Positions 53,673 through 63,779 of a stretch of 64,000 nucleotides of DNA are shown here, piece after piece. Origin of the DNA: Pragia fontium DSM 5563 = ATCC 49100 (GTDB lineage Bacteria > Pseudomonadota > Gammaproteobacteria > Enterobacterales > Enterobacteriaceae); NCBI RefSeq assembly GCF_900112475.1, contig NZ_FOLW01000012.1, forward strand, positions 1-64,000. The letters are read 5' to 3'. Position numbers and translations under genes: made by a program. The first letter of the stretch is position 1. Each line of letters starts with the position of its first letter. The notes beneath the pieces were generated by a model that did not search any database, was not told where the DNA came from, and was given only the letters and a program-made list of their open reading frames with translations.

Positions 53673-54868
53673 GATAAATCCATCGGTACGTTAAATAATA
53701 AAGAGATGTTATTAATTAACGCAAAGCATCCGTATGCGAATATTAAAAACACTTTAACAGAGAAAATATTTTGCACTAAGACAATATAAATTAAGCTTAA
53801 GTTGAAAACCTCAACCCAAATAGCAGGATGAAAATCATTAATACAAAAAATAACATCAAGAAACACAGCTTAAATATATTGAAATTGAATGAACGAGTTA
53901 ATTAATTCTAATAATAAAATTCTATCTAAAATCAATAGTAATTCATGGCTTCCAACAACATCAAATAGATTTAAACGATCGATAACACCACGCTGATAGC
54001 ATACAGCTATCAATATTAATGTAACGATCGAGCAATTCAATTGAATATTAATAGCACGACTTACCTGAATATAAAATACCCTTTAATTTCAATTTGTTAT
54101 ATTTGATTCACTTATAAGGAATTACACATAAACTAATGATGCAATTCACTAAAAACATACAGTAAGAATAAATTATTATTATCAGGAATATTATAAATAA
54201 TATTAATTACACATGCTTTTATTTCAATAAAAACAATGAGCAATCAATGTATTTAAACAAAAACAAAAGATAGCGAATTTCATTAATAATAAATTAACAA
54301 AATTTAAATTAAAATAGATACAATAGTTAATTCCATAACATAAATAATATAAATAAATCACTTGAGAATTATAAATAACATGGACTAACCAAGCTCAACA
54401 ATGGAATACTCCTCCAGTAATTCCATTAAAAAATAAAGCCATCGTTATAGTATTAATAAATATAATTTCCATCATTAATTAATGTATCTATTTTCATATA
54501 ACTCCCAATTTGACATTATCCAATAAGCACATAAGGCCGAATATTCATATTGAGTCATTCTTAGAAAGTTAGCACTGACAAACCTACGATACCGTATACC
54601 AACGAATACCGATTCAATCAGGCCCTTCGGAATAAAAAAGTATTTTCGGTTCTAATCAGATGAAGAGAGAAGTGAAGTGATTTCATTTTTTGACGCCAGA
54701 GATAATAACCCTACGGCATTCCTGACTCATTGTGAGACGGGAAATATTAGAAACAATAGTGATTTACCTTACCCTCCCCATACCAAAGTATAAGGAGGGT
54801 TTATTCACACTGATATTGCAGAAATCACGGCACCTTAATAGCCCATTTTTCCGACGATTTACCAACAA
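53673..54868. other. Long AT-rich intergenic region between two autotransporters
   Basis: Nearly 1.2 kb, dominated by A/T from 53690 to 54540, without a credible gene; a 65-codon frame at 53669-53866 has biased composition and no ribosome-binding site. Toward 54590-54760 base composition becomes normal but no protein match is seen. The region holds the promoter of the InsA-like gene and the 3' untranslated part of the upstream autotransporter gene. It is a strong candidate for H-NS binding. Confidence 0.5.
54771..54800 (-). terminator. Probable terminator of the 1057-aa autotransporter gene
   Basis: ACCCTCC (54771-54777) and GGAGGGT (54794-54800) form a 7-bp stem with inner TA/TA pairing, 70 bases after the stop codon of the minus-strand autotransporter gene. 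Confidence 0.5.
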
Positions 54869-57800
54869 TCAGAACTGATACTTCACTCCCAGCGTTCCTG
54901 CTGTATAGCTATAGTCTTGTCCGTCAAACTGATGAGCAACATTGCCCCATACGGAAAAACTATTGGTAAGTTTACCTTCAATACCAATCTTAGCTTCACC
55001 GATGTCTTTCGCGGTATCACTCTCGTAATGACGCGTACCGGAGGCAATACGATAATCTACTCCATAGTCATTACCATTGTGTAACCAGTTAACCTCAATA
55101 AACGGCTGGAATGTCTGCTGTTGATTAACCGGCGATTTACCTTGTAGATAGGTGCGTAAACCAACCCTTGTCTGCCAGTAATCCTGATTACCACTATCAA
55201 TCGTGCTACCGCGACCATCGTTAACATTATCGGCATGAACCCCCGACCAGATCACCTGAGCCTGCGGCTGAACAAACCATGAGCCATGGGCGTAATCGAT
55301 GATTTTTTGGGTATAGCCAGTTTCCAACGAGGCGCTAAATCCTTTGGATTTATAGTGAATCGTTGAGCGCTGGTCGCCAGTCACATCATTATCAAACCAG
55401 TTGTGCTGTAGCCAGCTGTCAACATACAGACCATTTTGTTGCAAATCCTGATTTGCATACCAGGTTGCATAGGCTCCAAGGTTATAACCATCGATCTGAC
55501 TCTTCGCTGAATATTCGCTCTGCATTGAACGGGAGGTCAGATGAGCGTTCCCATATCCCGCCATCACGCCTAAATGCAAGCGATCCTGACCTGTCAGATT
55601 CCATTGGGCAATATCTCCCCCTAACTGCACCAGCGTCGCGTTAGTTTGAACCTTCAAACGATTGTCCGCCACACGATTTCTTTCCTGTGAACTGACAACC
55701 CGTAGCCACATAGACGATGCCAGCGAACGGTCACCCTGTGCGTGTGCCGTAAACTGAGGTTCACCTAGTCGGTCATGTAACCGTAAGTTAAATAACGTAT
55801 TTGCAACCACCTGATTACCAACGTAAGCACCCACTTCAGGTTCAATCACCGGTTTAGTCTGTGGTAACGGTGGTGGTGTCGGTAGCAACGGATCTGGATC
55901 TGGATCCGGGCCAGGGGGTGGCACAGGGGTAGTCACATATTCAGAACGCAGATACCAATCACCTCCGTTACCGGCAGAATCGCCCTGATAGAGGAAATAT
56001 TCATAACCGCCATAACTAACCCGGCTATTCAGAGTAAACGAGCCATTTGACTGACCGCCGACGTTAATCACTTCAATACCATTAACCGTTTCACCGCCGA
56101 GGCCACCTGCATTATTGATTTGCAGGTAAGATTGGCCGGAGGTATTACCCGTTACCAGCAATTTATCGGTTGCCGAGCTATCATCGTTTAACTCAGTGTT
56201 TAAAATTAACACACCATTATTGCCGACATAATCGCCATTAACCGTCAAAACGCGTCCTGGCATCCCCTGTGGGTCAAACTTGACTGTACCGCTATTTTCC
56301 AGACGATTAACCGCAGAGTCATCGGTAATTTGCCATTGACTGCTGCTATCAATCAGCAAATTGGTTCCGGTGATACTCCCCTTTAGCACTGAAGCATTAT
56401 TCAACTGCAAATTTACCTGACTGCCTTGAGCCGCCGTAATATCACCGGTTGCATTAACCTGATTCATCGTCATATCGGTATTGGCTGAAGCCCCCGCCAC
56501 GATTACCCCGGTTAATCCGCTGATATCCATATGGCTCAGGTTAATGGTACTAAAACCTGCCGTCGATATTGCTGCTCCCTTGTTACTGGTAATCTTGCCG
56601 CCGTTCAGGGTCAGACTGTTGCTTTTACCTGCCGTACCGGCGATCACCTCCAGCGCAGTGGTGTATTCACCGTTCGATTCAAGCGTGACATTACTTCCCA
56701 TCACGGAAACGCCCTCTGCCAATGCCAATGCTGCAGAGTAAAGCCCCCCGGTAGTAATCTTGACTGAATCCAACGTCCCCGTCACTTGCCCGGCGTCAGT
56801 ATAATTACGCAGATAAACCCCACGGGCACTCTCCCCGGAAGTATTAATCTGGCTATTGGTTAATTTAAGGGATGAAGGTGAATAGCTAGAACTACTGCCA
56901 GAAACATATACACCCATTGAGCTGTTGCCCAAGGTAGTAATCACCGTATTATCAATGTCCGCTTTCGCCCCAACAGTCAGATAGACACCGTTAGACGATG
57001 TGCCAACCGTATCAATCGTTGACCGCTTTAACTGCATGGTGTCACAGCCCGTTATACAACTGCGATCAAGGTTCTGTAACCAAATACCATGCCCTAAGTT
57101 AGAACCCGTTGTGGTAATGGCTAAATCGCTTAAATCCAGTTTGGCACTGTCAGCATAGATACCATCCAGTCCGCTAATTTTTGAATTACCACTGAGGGTC
57201 AGAGAACTCCCCTGAGTTATCTGTACCGCACGACGACTATCGGAAATAATCTCTACGTTATCACCTTCAAAAGTGCTGTTCTGATTGATTGATAATGCGC
57301 CCGTTTCCGCTCTGAGGATACCTCCATAAAATTTGGCGCTTCCTTGATTGGTAATCACCATACCGCCACCACGGCCAAATAGCTTGCTGTTATCAATACG
57401 TAAATCAGAACCCGATAACGTTACCGCAACACCGATATTTGATATTGCCTTAATATCGCTATTTTTAAGCGTTCCTGAACTCCCGCTGGTCAGATAAATA
57501 CCAGCAGATGAATTCAGGTTATCGATGGTCAATTTAGTATTATTAGAGGCAAGTAGCGAAAGATAATGGTCGCCACTAATCGTGACATTATTGAATTCAA
57601 CTTCAGCTTTGTCTCTGACGGTAATCGCATTGCCAGCCTCAGGCGTAGACAACGTTACCCCATTCAGAATTAGCTTACTTCCCTCATCGGCGGCAATAAT
57701 TCTGGCGTTGCTGATATCAGAATCAGTTAAGGTAATCTTTCCGCCTTGTTCGACATAGACGCCAGCATCAGCGGCGGTTGCTAAAGCATCAGGAACTTTA

Positions 57801-58042
57801 ATATTGAGATTACTCGCATCAATCTCATAACCAATTCCAGAAGCGATTACCGCAGCATCCGTCAAACCGGTGCCGGCATTAATAAACTCTCCACCATCAA
57901 TACCGATTTGAGAACCATGTACCGAGTCGGCAATAAGTTGAGCAGCAAATAGGGAAGAAGAGCTCGTTGAAAATAACACTGCACTCATCAAACTGATTAA
58001 GTAGCGTTTTTTAAATCCGGCTGCAGATGATTTATTATTCAT
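54869..58042 (-). CDS. Type Va autotransporter, pectate-lyase-like passenger (1057 aa)
   Basis: The signal region is MNNKSSAAGFKKRYLISLMSAVLFSTSSSSLFAAQ. The passenger (residues about 35-735) is a right-handed beta-helix with many short turns such as TLTDSDISNARIIAADEGSK, VEFNNVTISGD and LKLTNSQINTSGESARGVYL. It ends with a pertactin tail (TDKLLVTGNTSGQSYLQI), a Pro/Asp linker (PVPPPGPDPDPDPLLP) and a barrel (about 790-1057) ending TLGVKYQF. Two Cys (CITGC near residue 330) form a small loop, uncommon in passengers. The barrel is clearly related to that of the 1125-residue autotransporter (LHDRLGEPQ motif, WLRVVS, QTNATLVQLGGDIA). Adhesion is the likely role. Confidence 0.9.
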   Translation of the reverse strand: MNNKSSAAGFKKRYLISLMSAVLFSTSSSSLFAAQLIADSVHGSQIGIDGGEFINAGTGLTDAAVIASGIGYEIDASNLNIKVPDALATAADAGVYVEQGGKITLTDSDISNARIIAADEGSKLILNGVTLSTPEAGNAITVRDKAEVEFNNVTISGDHYLSLLASNNTKLTIDNLNSSAGIYLTSGSSGTLKNSDIKAISNIGVAVTLSGSDLRIDNSKLFGRGGGMVITNQGSAKFYGGILRAETGALSINQNSTFEGDNVEIISDSRRAVQITQGSSLTLSGNSKISGLDGIYADSAKLDLSDLAITTTGSNLGHGIWLQNLDRSCITGCDTMQLKRSTIDTVGTSSNGVYLTVGAKADIDNTVITTLGNSSMGVYVSGSSSSYSPSSLKLTNSQINTSGESARGVYLRNYTDAGQVTGTLDSVKITTGGLYSAALALAEGVSVMGSNVTLESNGEYTTALEVIAGTAGKSNSLTLNGGKITSNKGAAISTAGFSTINLSHMDISGLTGVIVAGASANTDMTMNQVNATGDITAAQGSQVNLQLNNASVLKGSITGTNLLIDSSSQWQITDDSAVNRLENSGTVKFDPQGMPGRVLTVNGDYVGNNGVLILNTELNDDSSATDKLLVTGNTSGQSYLQINNAGGLGGETVNGIEVINVGGQSNGSFTLNSRVSYGGYEYFLYQGDSAGNGGDWYLRSEYVTTPVPPPGPDPDPDPLLPTPPPLPQTKPVIEPEVGAYVGNQVVANTLFNLRLHDRLGEPQFTAHAQGDRSLASSMWLRVVSSQERNRVADNRLKVQTNATLVQLGGDIAQWNLTGQDRLHLGVMAGYGNAHLTSRSMQSEYSAKSQIDGYNLGAYATWYANQDLQQNGLYVDSWLQHNWFDNDVTGDQRSTIHYKSKGFSASLETGYTQKIIDYAHGSWFVQPQAQVIWSGVHADNVNDGRGSTIDSGNQDYWQTRVGLRTYLQGKSPVNQQQTFQPFIEVNWLHNGNDYGVDYRIASGTRHYESDTAKDIGEAKIGIEGKLTNSFSVWGNVAHQFDGQDYSYTAGTLGVKYQF

Positions 58043-58376
58043 ACTTCATTCCGTGAAATTACGTAAATTTAAATATCAGACAGTAACTCAATCTATTTCC
58101 TCAGAAAAAACCAGCCAAAAAACATCAATAATAGAACTCATCATTGATATTCCAATGAACCAGCGATTAAGACCATTTGATTTGTTTATCAATAAGATAG
58201 GAATTAACGAGACATGTTAATCACGTTGCGTTATTAACCTATATAGGAGAGTATCTCTAACGAATATCATAAATCCGCCAATTTGAGATTAATTAAGATG
58301 TATTGAAATATTTTCAGATATAGAGCGAGACAAAATTAGTCTATCATCAGGCCAATTCTCAGAATGATGTCTCGGC
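58043..58376. other. Autotransporter promoter region
   Basis: 334 bases without a gene between the autotransporter start and the 3' end of the ParB-fold gene. It is AT-rich and carries an imperfect long inverted repeat, GAGCGAGAC (58323-58331) with GTCTCGGCTC (about 58369-58378). The loop is too long for a standard terminator. Confidence 0.4.
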
Positions 58377-59402
58377 TCAATGTGTGGCCTGATAGGCTAG
58401 CGCTTTGGCTAATTTAGAGTCGTGCTGCGCCAATTTTTTCAGCTTTTTCTGATGAATTTTATTTAACTTCCCAAGCTCTGCTGCGGTTTTCCCTGAGCTG
58501 CCAATAAGTTGGCTATCGGATAGTCCAACCATAACCAAAGCCGCATCATTAAGCGCCCTGATATAATCATCCTGCTGACCCAAATCATAACGGCTAAGAT
58601 CCATTTTTTCATTCAACAGCTGCCCCCAATAGAACTCAAGAAAAGGTACATCCGAGTAGGGCTGACCGGTATTTGGATTGAGATTCTTGTCCGACTTATC
58701 GTAAGAAACACCGCGCAGGTAATACAGCATGGAACGATAAGGATCGTCCTGAAAAGCCGCCATACCCAACGTTTGAGGCAATTGGGCAAACGTAATCGGT
58801 TTTCCTGCTGCATCAATCGGCAAAAAATGCTTTAACTGCGCCATTTTTTGCTCAAATTGCTGGTGACTTAGTGGATTCCCCTCGGCATCGTGAGTTAAAT
58901 TTTCTCCTACCAATACGGCTAATGTCACCTCGCCGCCACCGCCAACGGCATCCCAAAAACTGTTAAAGGCATGATGTCCATCCGTCAGATAGAATTCCCC
59001 CCCGGAGCCAATATCAATGGTATTCATCGCCGATTTATCACTGCCCGGCAATAAAGAACAACGGTAGGAAGAAGGATCGTGTGGTGTAGAGCGTTCACTA
59101 CTGCTCAGCAGTTTACCGGCGCCCTGAACTTTGCATAAATCTTTAAATAATGAGGTTCTATCCTGAGCATAGTCAGCCAAATCACCCGCAATTTGCAATT
59201 TACCCACCGCACTCTGGGTAGGGTGTAATTCACGGAGTTGCACCTGAATAATATCACCCGCTTTAGCCAATAATCGGTTATCCAATACTTGTGCTCCCAA
59301 AACAGAACCGGAATACAGCCCCAGCCCCGAAACAACGATGACGGCAAATACCATAGGATATAAGTAAAGCGGATAAAATTGTTGGGAACGCATGCACTCC
59401 AT
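58377..59402 (-). CDS. Secreted ParB/Srx-fold (ParBc_2-like) protein
   Basis: The 341-residue protein has an N-terminal signal or anchor helix (FYPLYLYPMVFAVIVVSGLGLYS). It then has IIQVQLRELHPTQSAVGKLQ and FYLTDGHHAFNSFWDAVGGG, the two main blocks of the putative ParB-like family (ParBc_2), whose core resembles the ParB/sulfiredoxin fold. The rest contains FLEFYWGQLLNEKMDLSRYD and a Lys-rich C-terminus. These periplasmic or exported proteins have no demonstrated role that I know of; nuclease or nucleotide-dependent activity has been proposed on fold grounds only. The start could be 59402 or 59393. Two cysteines (in DLCKVQG and YRCSLLP) could form a disulfide. Confidence 0.72.
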   Translation of the reverse strand: MECMRSQQFYPLYLYPMVFAVIVVSGLGLYSGSVLGAQVLDNRLLAKAGDIIQVQLRELHPTQSAVGKLQIAGDLADYAQDRTSLFKDLCKVQGAGKLLSSSERSTPHDPSSYRCSLLPGSDKSAMNTIDIGSGGEFYLTDGHHAFNSFWDAVGGGGEVTLAVLVGENLTHDAEGNPLSHQQFEQKMAQLKHFLPIDAAGKPITFAQLPQTLGMAAFQDDPYRSMLYYLRGVSYDKSDKNLNPNTGQPYSDVPFLEFYWGQLLNEKMDLSRYDLGQQDDYIRALNDAALVMVGLSDSQLIGSSGKTAAELGKLNKIHQKKLKKLAQHDSKLAKALAYQATH

Positions 59403-59608
59403 CCCTGCTTACTTGGTAAATTTAAACGTTAATGGATATGAATAAACTATAGACCCTGATAATCGATTTCTCGAATGAAGAGCATAGAGGGATAAAAAGA
59501 AATCAAACCAAGAAAACGTACAACGGCAGAGCAAAGCTGTAGCGAGCAGAATATCCGTAATACCGCTAGTTATCCCTGATATATCGTCCTGAGAAAAGGC
59601 ATTTTGAA

Positions 59609-59932
59609 CTACGCTTTATCAGCGCCGATTAACCACCAGTGTAACGGATAACCTTTTTTCACCCCAGTTTTCATCACTAAACCCTCTTCCATCAACTTCA
59701 ATAAATAGTAGCGAGCCTGATAAACGTTTATCACACATGTTTCAGCGATATCATTGGTCGTTGGGGCGATTTTACGTAATACGTCATCACTAATATCATC
59801 GCCGATAGTCACTTCATGCTTAACGGCTGCATATTTAGTTGTGCACTGTTCGGCCAAAGCTTCTAAAACTTCTTGAGTAATCGCTGCGCCCTTAGTCATT
59901 TTCTGAGTGGATTCACTATTATTGGTCATCAT
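59609..59932 (-). CDS. Small protein with possible winged-helix fold, function unknown
   Basis: The 107-residue protein is not recognised. It opens with a polar N-terminus (MMTNNSESTQKMTKGAAITQ). A stretch with the rhythm of a winged helix follows: IAPTTNDIAETCVINVYQARYYLLKLMEEGLVMKTGVKKG, in which TTNDIAETC...VYQARYYLLKLMEEGLV resembles helix-turn-helix plus wing as in small FaeA/PapI-like or MarR-like regulators. It ends YPLHWWLIG. It is encoded alone on the minus strand. A regulator role is only inference. Confidence 0.6.
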   Translation of the reverse strand: MMTNNSESTQKMTKGAAITQEVLEALAEQCTTKYAAVKHEVTIGDDISDDVLRKIAPTTNDIAETCVINVYQARYYLLKLMEEGLVMKTGVKKGYPLHWWLIGADKA

Positions 59933-60204
59933 TTACCCTCTACATTCCCAGTATAAAATCATATCGCTGGGAGTATACACTAGTCGTAAAACTTTTATCT
60001 ATCAGTGAGTAACCACTCTTTTTCCTTTTGTGACCCCAATTAAATATCGGAAAAAAACCGTCCAACACCCTAATGCGTTGCATCCTTTTTCAAAGTATGG
60101 TGGAGAAATCCAACAACACTAACTTTAACATTGCTTCCAAAGAAGAGGCCTTTATCACATCGTGCCTTATACCTCTGCGGCACTACTCTATTTTACTCAA
60201 TCAA

Positions 60205-61164
60205 TTAGCCTAATTGGCGCACCGGAGTACCAGCCAGAAAAGCCTGAATATTCTCTACTGCCTGCTGGAAATAGCACTGATAATTACTGTCTGCAACATA
60301 GCCTAAATGCGGAGTCGCCAACACATTGGGTAGATTCCGAAAAATATCATCTTCCGGTAATGGCTCAATATCAAAAACGTCGATACCCGCACCACCAATT
60401 TGCTGATTATGCAGGGCATTAATCAGCGCATCCCGATCGACAATGGCCGCCCGGGAAGTATTAATTAAAAATGCACTTGGCTTCATCAACGCAAATTCAG
60501 CTTCGCCAATCAGACCACGAGTACGTTCACCCAGCACTAAATGAATCGACACAAAATCGCTATGTGCCAACAAGGCCTCTTTGGATGGGGCTAACATAAC
60601 GCCAACTTCACTCGCCCGTTCCTGAGTCAGATTGTGGCTCCAGGCAGAGACTTCCATCCCGAAGGCTTTAGCCACCTGAGCAATTCGGCTGCCTATTTTC
60701 CCCAAGCCAAGTAGACCAAGACGCTTACCGTTTAACGTTACACCAACGGTGCTTTGCCACGGACCATTATGCCGAAACGCATGATTCTCTGGCACAATAT
60801 GGCGAGCCAATCCCAGAATAAGTGCCCATGTCAGTTCCATGGGTGGCTCAGAACTGCTGGCGGTGCCACACACCGTGATACCTCGCGCCGTTGCCGTTTT
60901 CACATCAATAGAAGCATTACGCATTCCGGAAGTAATTAATAACTTTAGATTAGGCAATCTGGCCAGCAGCCCAGCGGTGAAAGGGGTACGCTCACGCATA
61001 ATGACAATAATATCGCAGTGCTCAATCGCTTTAACCAACGCATTTTCATCAGTGAAATGCTGAGACAGGGAAAACACCTCGACCCGATCGCCTAACGTTG
61101 ACCAATTAGCCATCGATAAGGCTACATTCTGAAAATCATCAAGAATTGCGCATTTCAATTTCAT
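60205..61164 (-). CDS. D-2-hydroxyacid dehydrogenase family protein
   Basis: The 319-residue NAD(P)-dependent oxidoreductase has the N-terminal catalytic domain (CAILDDFQNVALSMANWSTL), the nucleotide-binding LNGKRLGLLGLGKIGSRIAQ, the LINTSRAAIVDRDALINAL block with the active-site Arg, and DIEPLPEDDIFRNLPNVLATPHLGYV with Glu and catalytic His. It belongs to the SerA/LdhA-like family but to the subgroup with DDFQ at the start. The substrate (glyoxylate/hydroxypyruvate-type or another 2-oxoacid) cannot be assigned. It is adjacent to the ttr locus but there is no evidence that it takes part in tetrathionate respiration. Confidence 0.87.
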   Translation of the reverse strand: MKLKCAILDDFQNVALSMANWSTLGDRVEVFSLSQHFTDENALVKAIEHCDIIVIMRERTPFTAGLLARLPNLKLLITSGMRNASIDVKTATARGITVCGTASSSEPPMELTWALILGLARHIVPENHAFRHNGPWQSTVGVTLNGKRLGLLGLGKIGSRIAQVAKAFGMEVSAWSHNLTQERASEVGVMLAPSKEALLAHSDFVSIHLVLGERTRGLIGEAEFALMKPSAFLINTSRAAIVDRDALINALHNQQIGGAGIDVFDIEPLPEDDIFRNLPNVLATPHLGYVADSNYQCYFQQAVENIQAFLAGTPVRQLG

Positions 61165-61281
61165 AGGTTGAGTCCTGTTTATCAGTTCATCACGATGTCA
61201 GTTAGGCGCCAAAAATGTACCGCAGAATCAACAGAAAAACGTGGCTTAGCGTCTGAATTCTGTCACAGAAAAGATAACTTT

Positions 61282-61887
61282 TTATTCAGATAACGGCCTA
61301 TCTTTTAACGTGCCATACACGGAAGCCAGCTCAGCAACCGTTTTAACATTCAGTTTTTTCATTAAGTTAGCCCGATGAACTTCTACCGTTCGCAGTGAAA
61401 TACTTAACTTATCGGATAACTGTTGGTTCTTATATCCCTGAGTAATCAGAGAAAACAGCTCTTTTTCCCGGTCAGTCAGACGTTGATACAATCGCTGATA
61501 AACCAAGGTATTTTTTCTCGTTACTGAAATCTGTAAGGCGTCCTGCAAAGCAATTGCCAACGCATCCCCATCGACCGGCTTCTGAAAAAAATCTACCGCT
61601 CCTTTTTTAAAGGCATCCACGGCCATCGGTACATCCCCCTGACCGGTCAAGTAGATCACGCTAAGCGGGCTGGATTGTTCATTCAGAATTCGTTGCACCT
61701 GTTGACCACTCAGGCCTGGCATACTGCTGTCCAGAATGACGCAGCCGGGTTGCTCAACATCTACTTTTTGCAGGAAATCCGCCCCACTGGCATAAACCTC
61801 AGTCTGAAAATCATATCCTTCCAGCATAAACTTTAGAGAGTTCCGTACCGACTCATCATCATCAACAATATGAATATTCGTCATCAT
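61282..61887 (-). CDS. ttrR: Tetrathionate response regulator TtrR
   Basis: The 201-residue FixJ/NarL-type regulator has a receiver domain (IHIVDDDESVRN acidic pocket, VILDSSMPGLSGQ with the phosphorylated Asp, YLTGQGDVPMAVDAFKKGAV, FQKPV) and a LuxR-type HTH (LTDREKELFSLITQGYKNQQ, SISLRTVEVHRANLMKKLNV). It is phosphorylated by TtrS and activates the divergent ttrBCA operon in response to tetrathionate. The start at 61887 (MMTNIHIV) fits the domain boundary and GGA spacing; an upstream extension to 61932 lies inside ttrS. It begins 7 bases after the ttrS stop. Confidence 0.9.
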   Translation of the reverse strand: MMTNIHIVDDDESVRNSLKFMLEGYDFQTEVYASGADFLQKVDVEQPGCVILDSSMPGLSGQQVQRILNEQSSPLSVIYLTGQGDVPMAVDAFKKGAVDFFQKPVDGDALAIALQDALQISVTRKNTLVYQRLYQRLTDREKELFSLITQGYKNQQLSDKLSISLRTVEVHRANLMKKLNVKTVAELASVYGTLKDRPLSE

Positions 61888-61894
61888 GTGTCCG

Positions 61895-63676
61895 TTACTG
61901 TTCGTTATCAATAAATGGAAAAGTGACTTCAACTCGACAGCCGTGGGGCGCTACATTACACATTTCCATATGGCCGTGATGGCTTTTCACCACATCCCGG
62001 CAAATCGCTAAACCCAGTCCGAGCCCTTCAGCCTTAGTCGAATAAAACGCACTCTGCAAAAGCGCAGGTTCAACAGCGAAGCCCTCTCCACTATCAGTGA
62101 CCCGAACAACCAGCTGTTGAGGAGTAAAAACCAGTTCAATAGCAATCGTCGCTGATGGTGAACATGCCTGATTACAAGCATCAATCGCATTTTTTATGAT
62201 GTTTAAAATCAATTGCTGGAAGCCCACCGGGTCAATCCATACCGGCCGGCCTTCGCCTTCATGACTAACGGTTACGCTAATCGCGCTTTTTTCCAGCTCA
62301 TATCGCAGCAGTAGCAAAGTATCATCAATAATATCGGCAACATCACTCCATTTTTTTTCACTGGCTCGCTTATTAATTAATCCCCTGAGACGTTGAACAA
62401 TATCGCTGGCACGCATCACCTGATGCTGAATATGTTCCAGTACCGGCTGGAGTTCGGTTACCGGCTTGCCTTTATTTACCCGTATCAAACCACCCTGACT
62501 GTAGTTCTGAATCGCCGCTAAAGGCTGGCTGATTTCATGGGCAATGCTTGCCCCAAGTTCCCCGACAATGGCTACCCGCTGAGCATGTTCCAACATTGCA
62601 ATTTTTTCATTCAACTCATTCTGAACTCTCAATAAACGTTTCTGGTTTTTGTTAAACCGATACTCCAGCAGAAAATGGTAGCCGTTCAGTACCACAATCA
62701 AAATAATCAGCAGCCAACCCCATTGTTGATTGGCCTTTAACCAAACCAGCGCTTCCTTCCACCACGGGTTTTGCAGCGGATGTATGTCCAGATCCTGATA
62801 CAGTTTATCCACCGTTAATTGGCTAATCGGCGTGGTCCAGCCAAGGGAATCGGCGGCAATCGCTGCGGGATGATCTTCAGGCAGTGCCAGCAAGGCTCGA
62901 GAAATTTGCTTTGCCAATGCCTCCGATGTCTTACCGGTTTTCGCAAATGACCAGTTCGGGTACAAACGCGTCGATGCCTGACAGGGAAAGCCATCAGGTG
63001 CCCGATTATCCAACACGCGATAATTTTTTCCGGCAATCAACCCTTCACGCACCATATCTTCCAGTTGGCAAATGGGCAGCACAGCCCCTTCTACATCGCC
63101 ATCACGCAGTTTGTAAACAATGGCATCTAACGGAAAACCGGTAAAATCAATGGTTGAAAAGAATCGCTCGGGATCGTGCCCTGCCTGCTGCATTTCCCGC
63201 TTTAAGGTCAAATATCCGCCAAATGCTATTTTAGATACTGCCGCGACTGATTTACCTTTCATATCGCTTAAATGCTGGTAGGGCGAATCTGCGCGAACGA
63301 CAAAAGCAGAACCGATGGCTTGTGATGTTCCTTCCTGATATCGGCTACGCAACGTCGCTAACCATGAAAGTGGGTACTGACGTCCTAACTGAACTGACTG
63401 CCCTGGATTGGTAATAATAAAATCAATATCCTGAGATTTTACTACCGCAGCCATTTGCTCCAGCGTATAGGGGTGAAGTTGAAAATGCGCGTTAGGAATA
63501 CGCGCCGTTAGCCAGTCCATCAGTGGCTGCCAGCGTTCAATTGCCGCGCGGTCTCCGCGCGTCGCCAAGACACCAACATTAATCGTCTCAACCTCAGTCG
63601 TCGTCGGCACCTGAGCCAATGCCGAACAACAAAACATCACCATCACAATGCTGATTGTTTTTATATAGCTAACCAT
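61895..63676 (-). CDS. ttrS: Tetrathionate sensor histidine kinase TtrS
   Basis: The 593-residue membrane kinase has a signal peptide (MVSYIKTISIVMVMFCCSALA) and a periplasmic phosphonate-binding-like sensor domain (INVGVLATRGDRAAIERWQP, IITNPGQSVQLGRQYPLSWL). A membrane helix follows (WLLIILIVVLNGYHFLLEY), then a HisKA domain with the H-box GASIAHEISQPL (His about residue 380), and HATPase_c with N-box NIIKNAIDA and G-boxes DSGEGF and GLGLGLA. This is the TtrS architecture known from Salmonella, sensing tetrathionate in the periplasm. The start at 63676 is preceded by AGGGTAG; an upstream ATG at 63715 would add 13 residues without a ribosome-binding site. Confidence 0.92.
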   Translation of the reverse strand: MVSYIKTISIVMVMFCCSALAQVPTTTEVETINVGVLATRGDRAAIERWQPLMDWLTARIPNAHFQLHPYTLEQMAAVVKSQDIDFIITNPGQSVQLGRQYPLSWLATLRSRYQEGTSQAIGSAFVVRADSPYQHLSDMKGKSVAAVSKIAFGGYLTLKREMQQAGHDPERFFSTIDFTGFPLDAIVYKLRDGDVEGAVLPICQLEDMVREGLIAGKNYRVLDNRAPDGFPCQASTRLYPNWSFAKTGKTSEALAKQISRALLALPEDHPAAIAADSLGWTTPISQLTVDKLYQDLDIHPLQNPWWKEALVWLKANQQWGWLLIILIVVLNGYHFLLEYRFNKNQKRLLRVQNELNEKIAMLEHAQRVAIVGELGASIAHEISQPLAAIQNYSQGGLIRVNKGKPVTELQPVLEHIQHQVMRASDIVQRLRGLINKRASEKKWSDVADIIDDTLLLLRYELEKSAISVTVSHEGEGRPVWIDPVGFQQLILNIIKNAIDACNQACSPSATIAIELVFTPQQLVVRVTDSGEGFAVEPALLQSAFYSTKAEGLGLGLAICRDVVKSHHGHMEMCNVAPHGCRVEVTFPFIDNEQ

Positions 63677-63779
63677 ATCTACCCTAATTTTCTGCCGTAG
63701 ACTTGCCTTCATCACACACTTTTAACTGACAGATTAACCGGTTTTAATCTGACTGAGAGAAAAAGTCTGGTCACTTCTT

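Noticed and set aside
53669-53866. Small 65-codon frame upstream of the InsA-like gene
   Set aside because: It overlaps the likely promoter and leader of that gene, has AT-driven composition and lacks a Shine-Dalgarno sequence.
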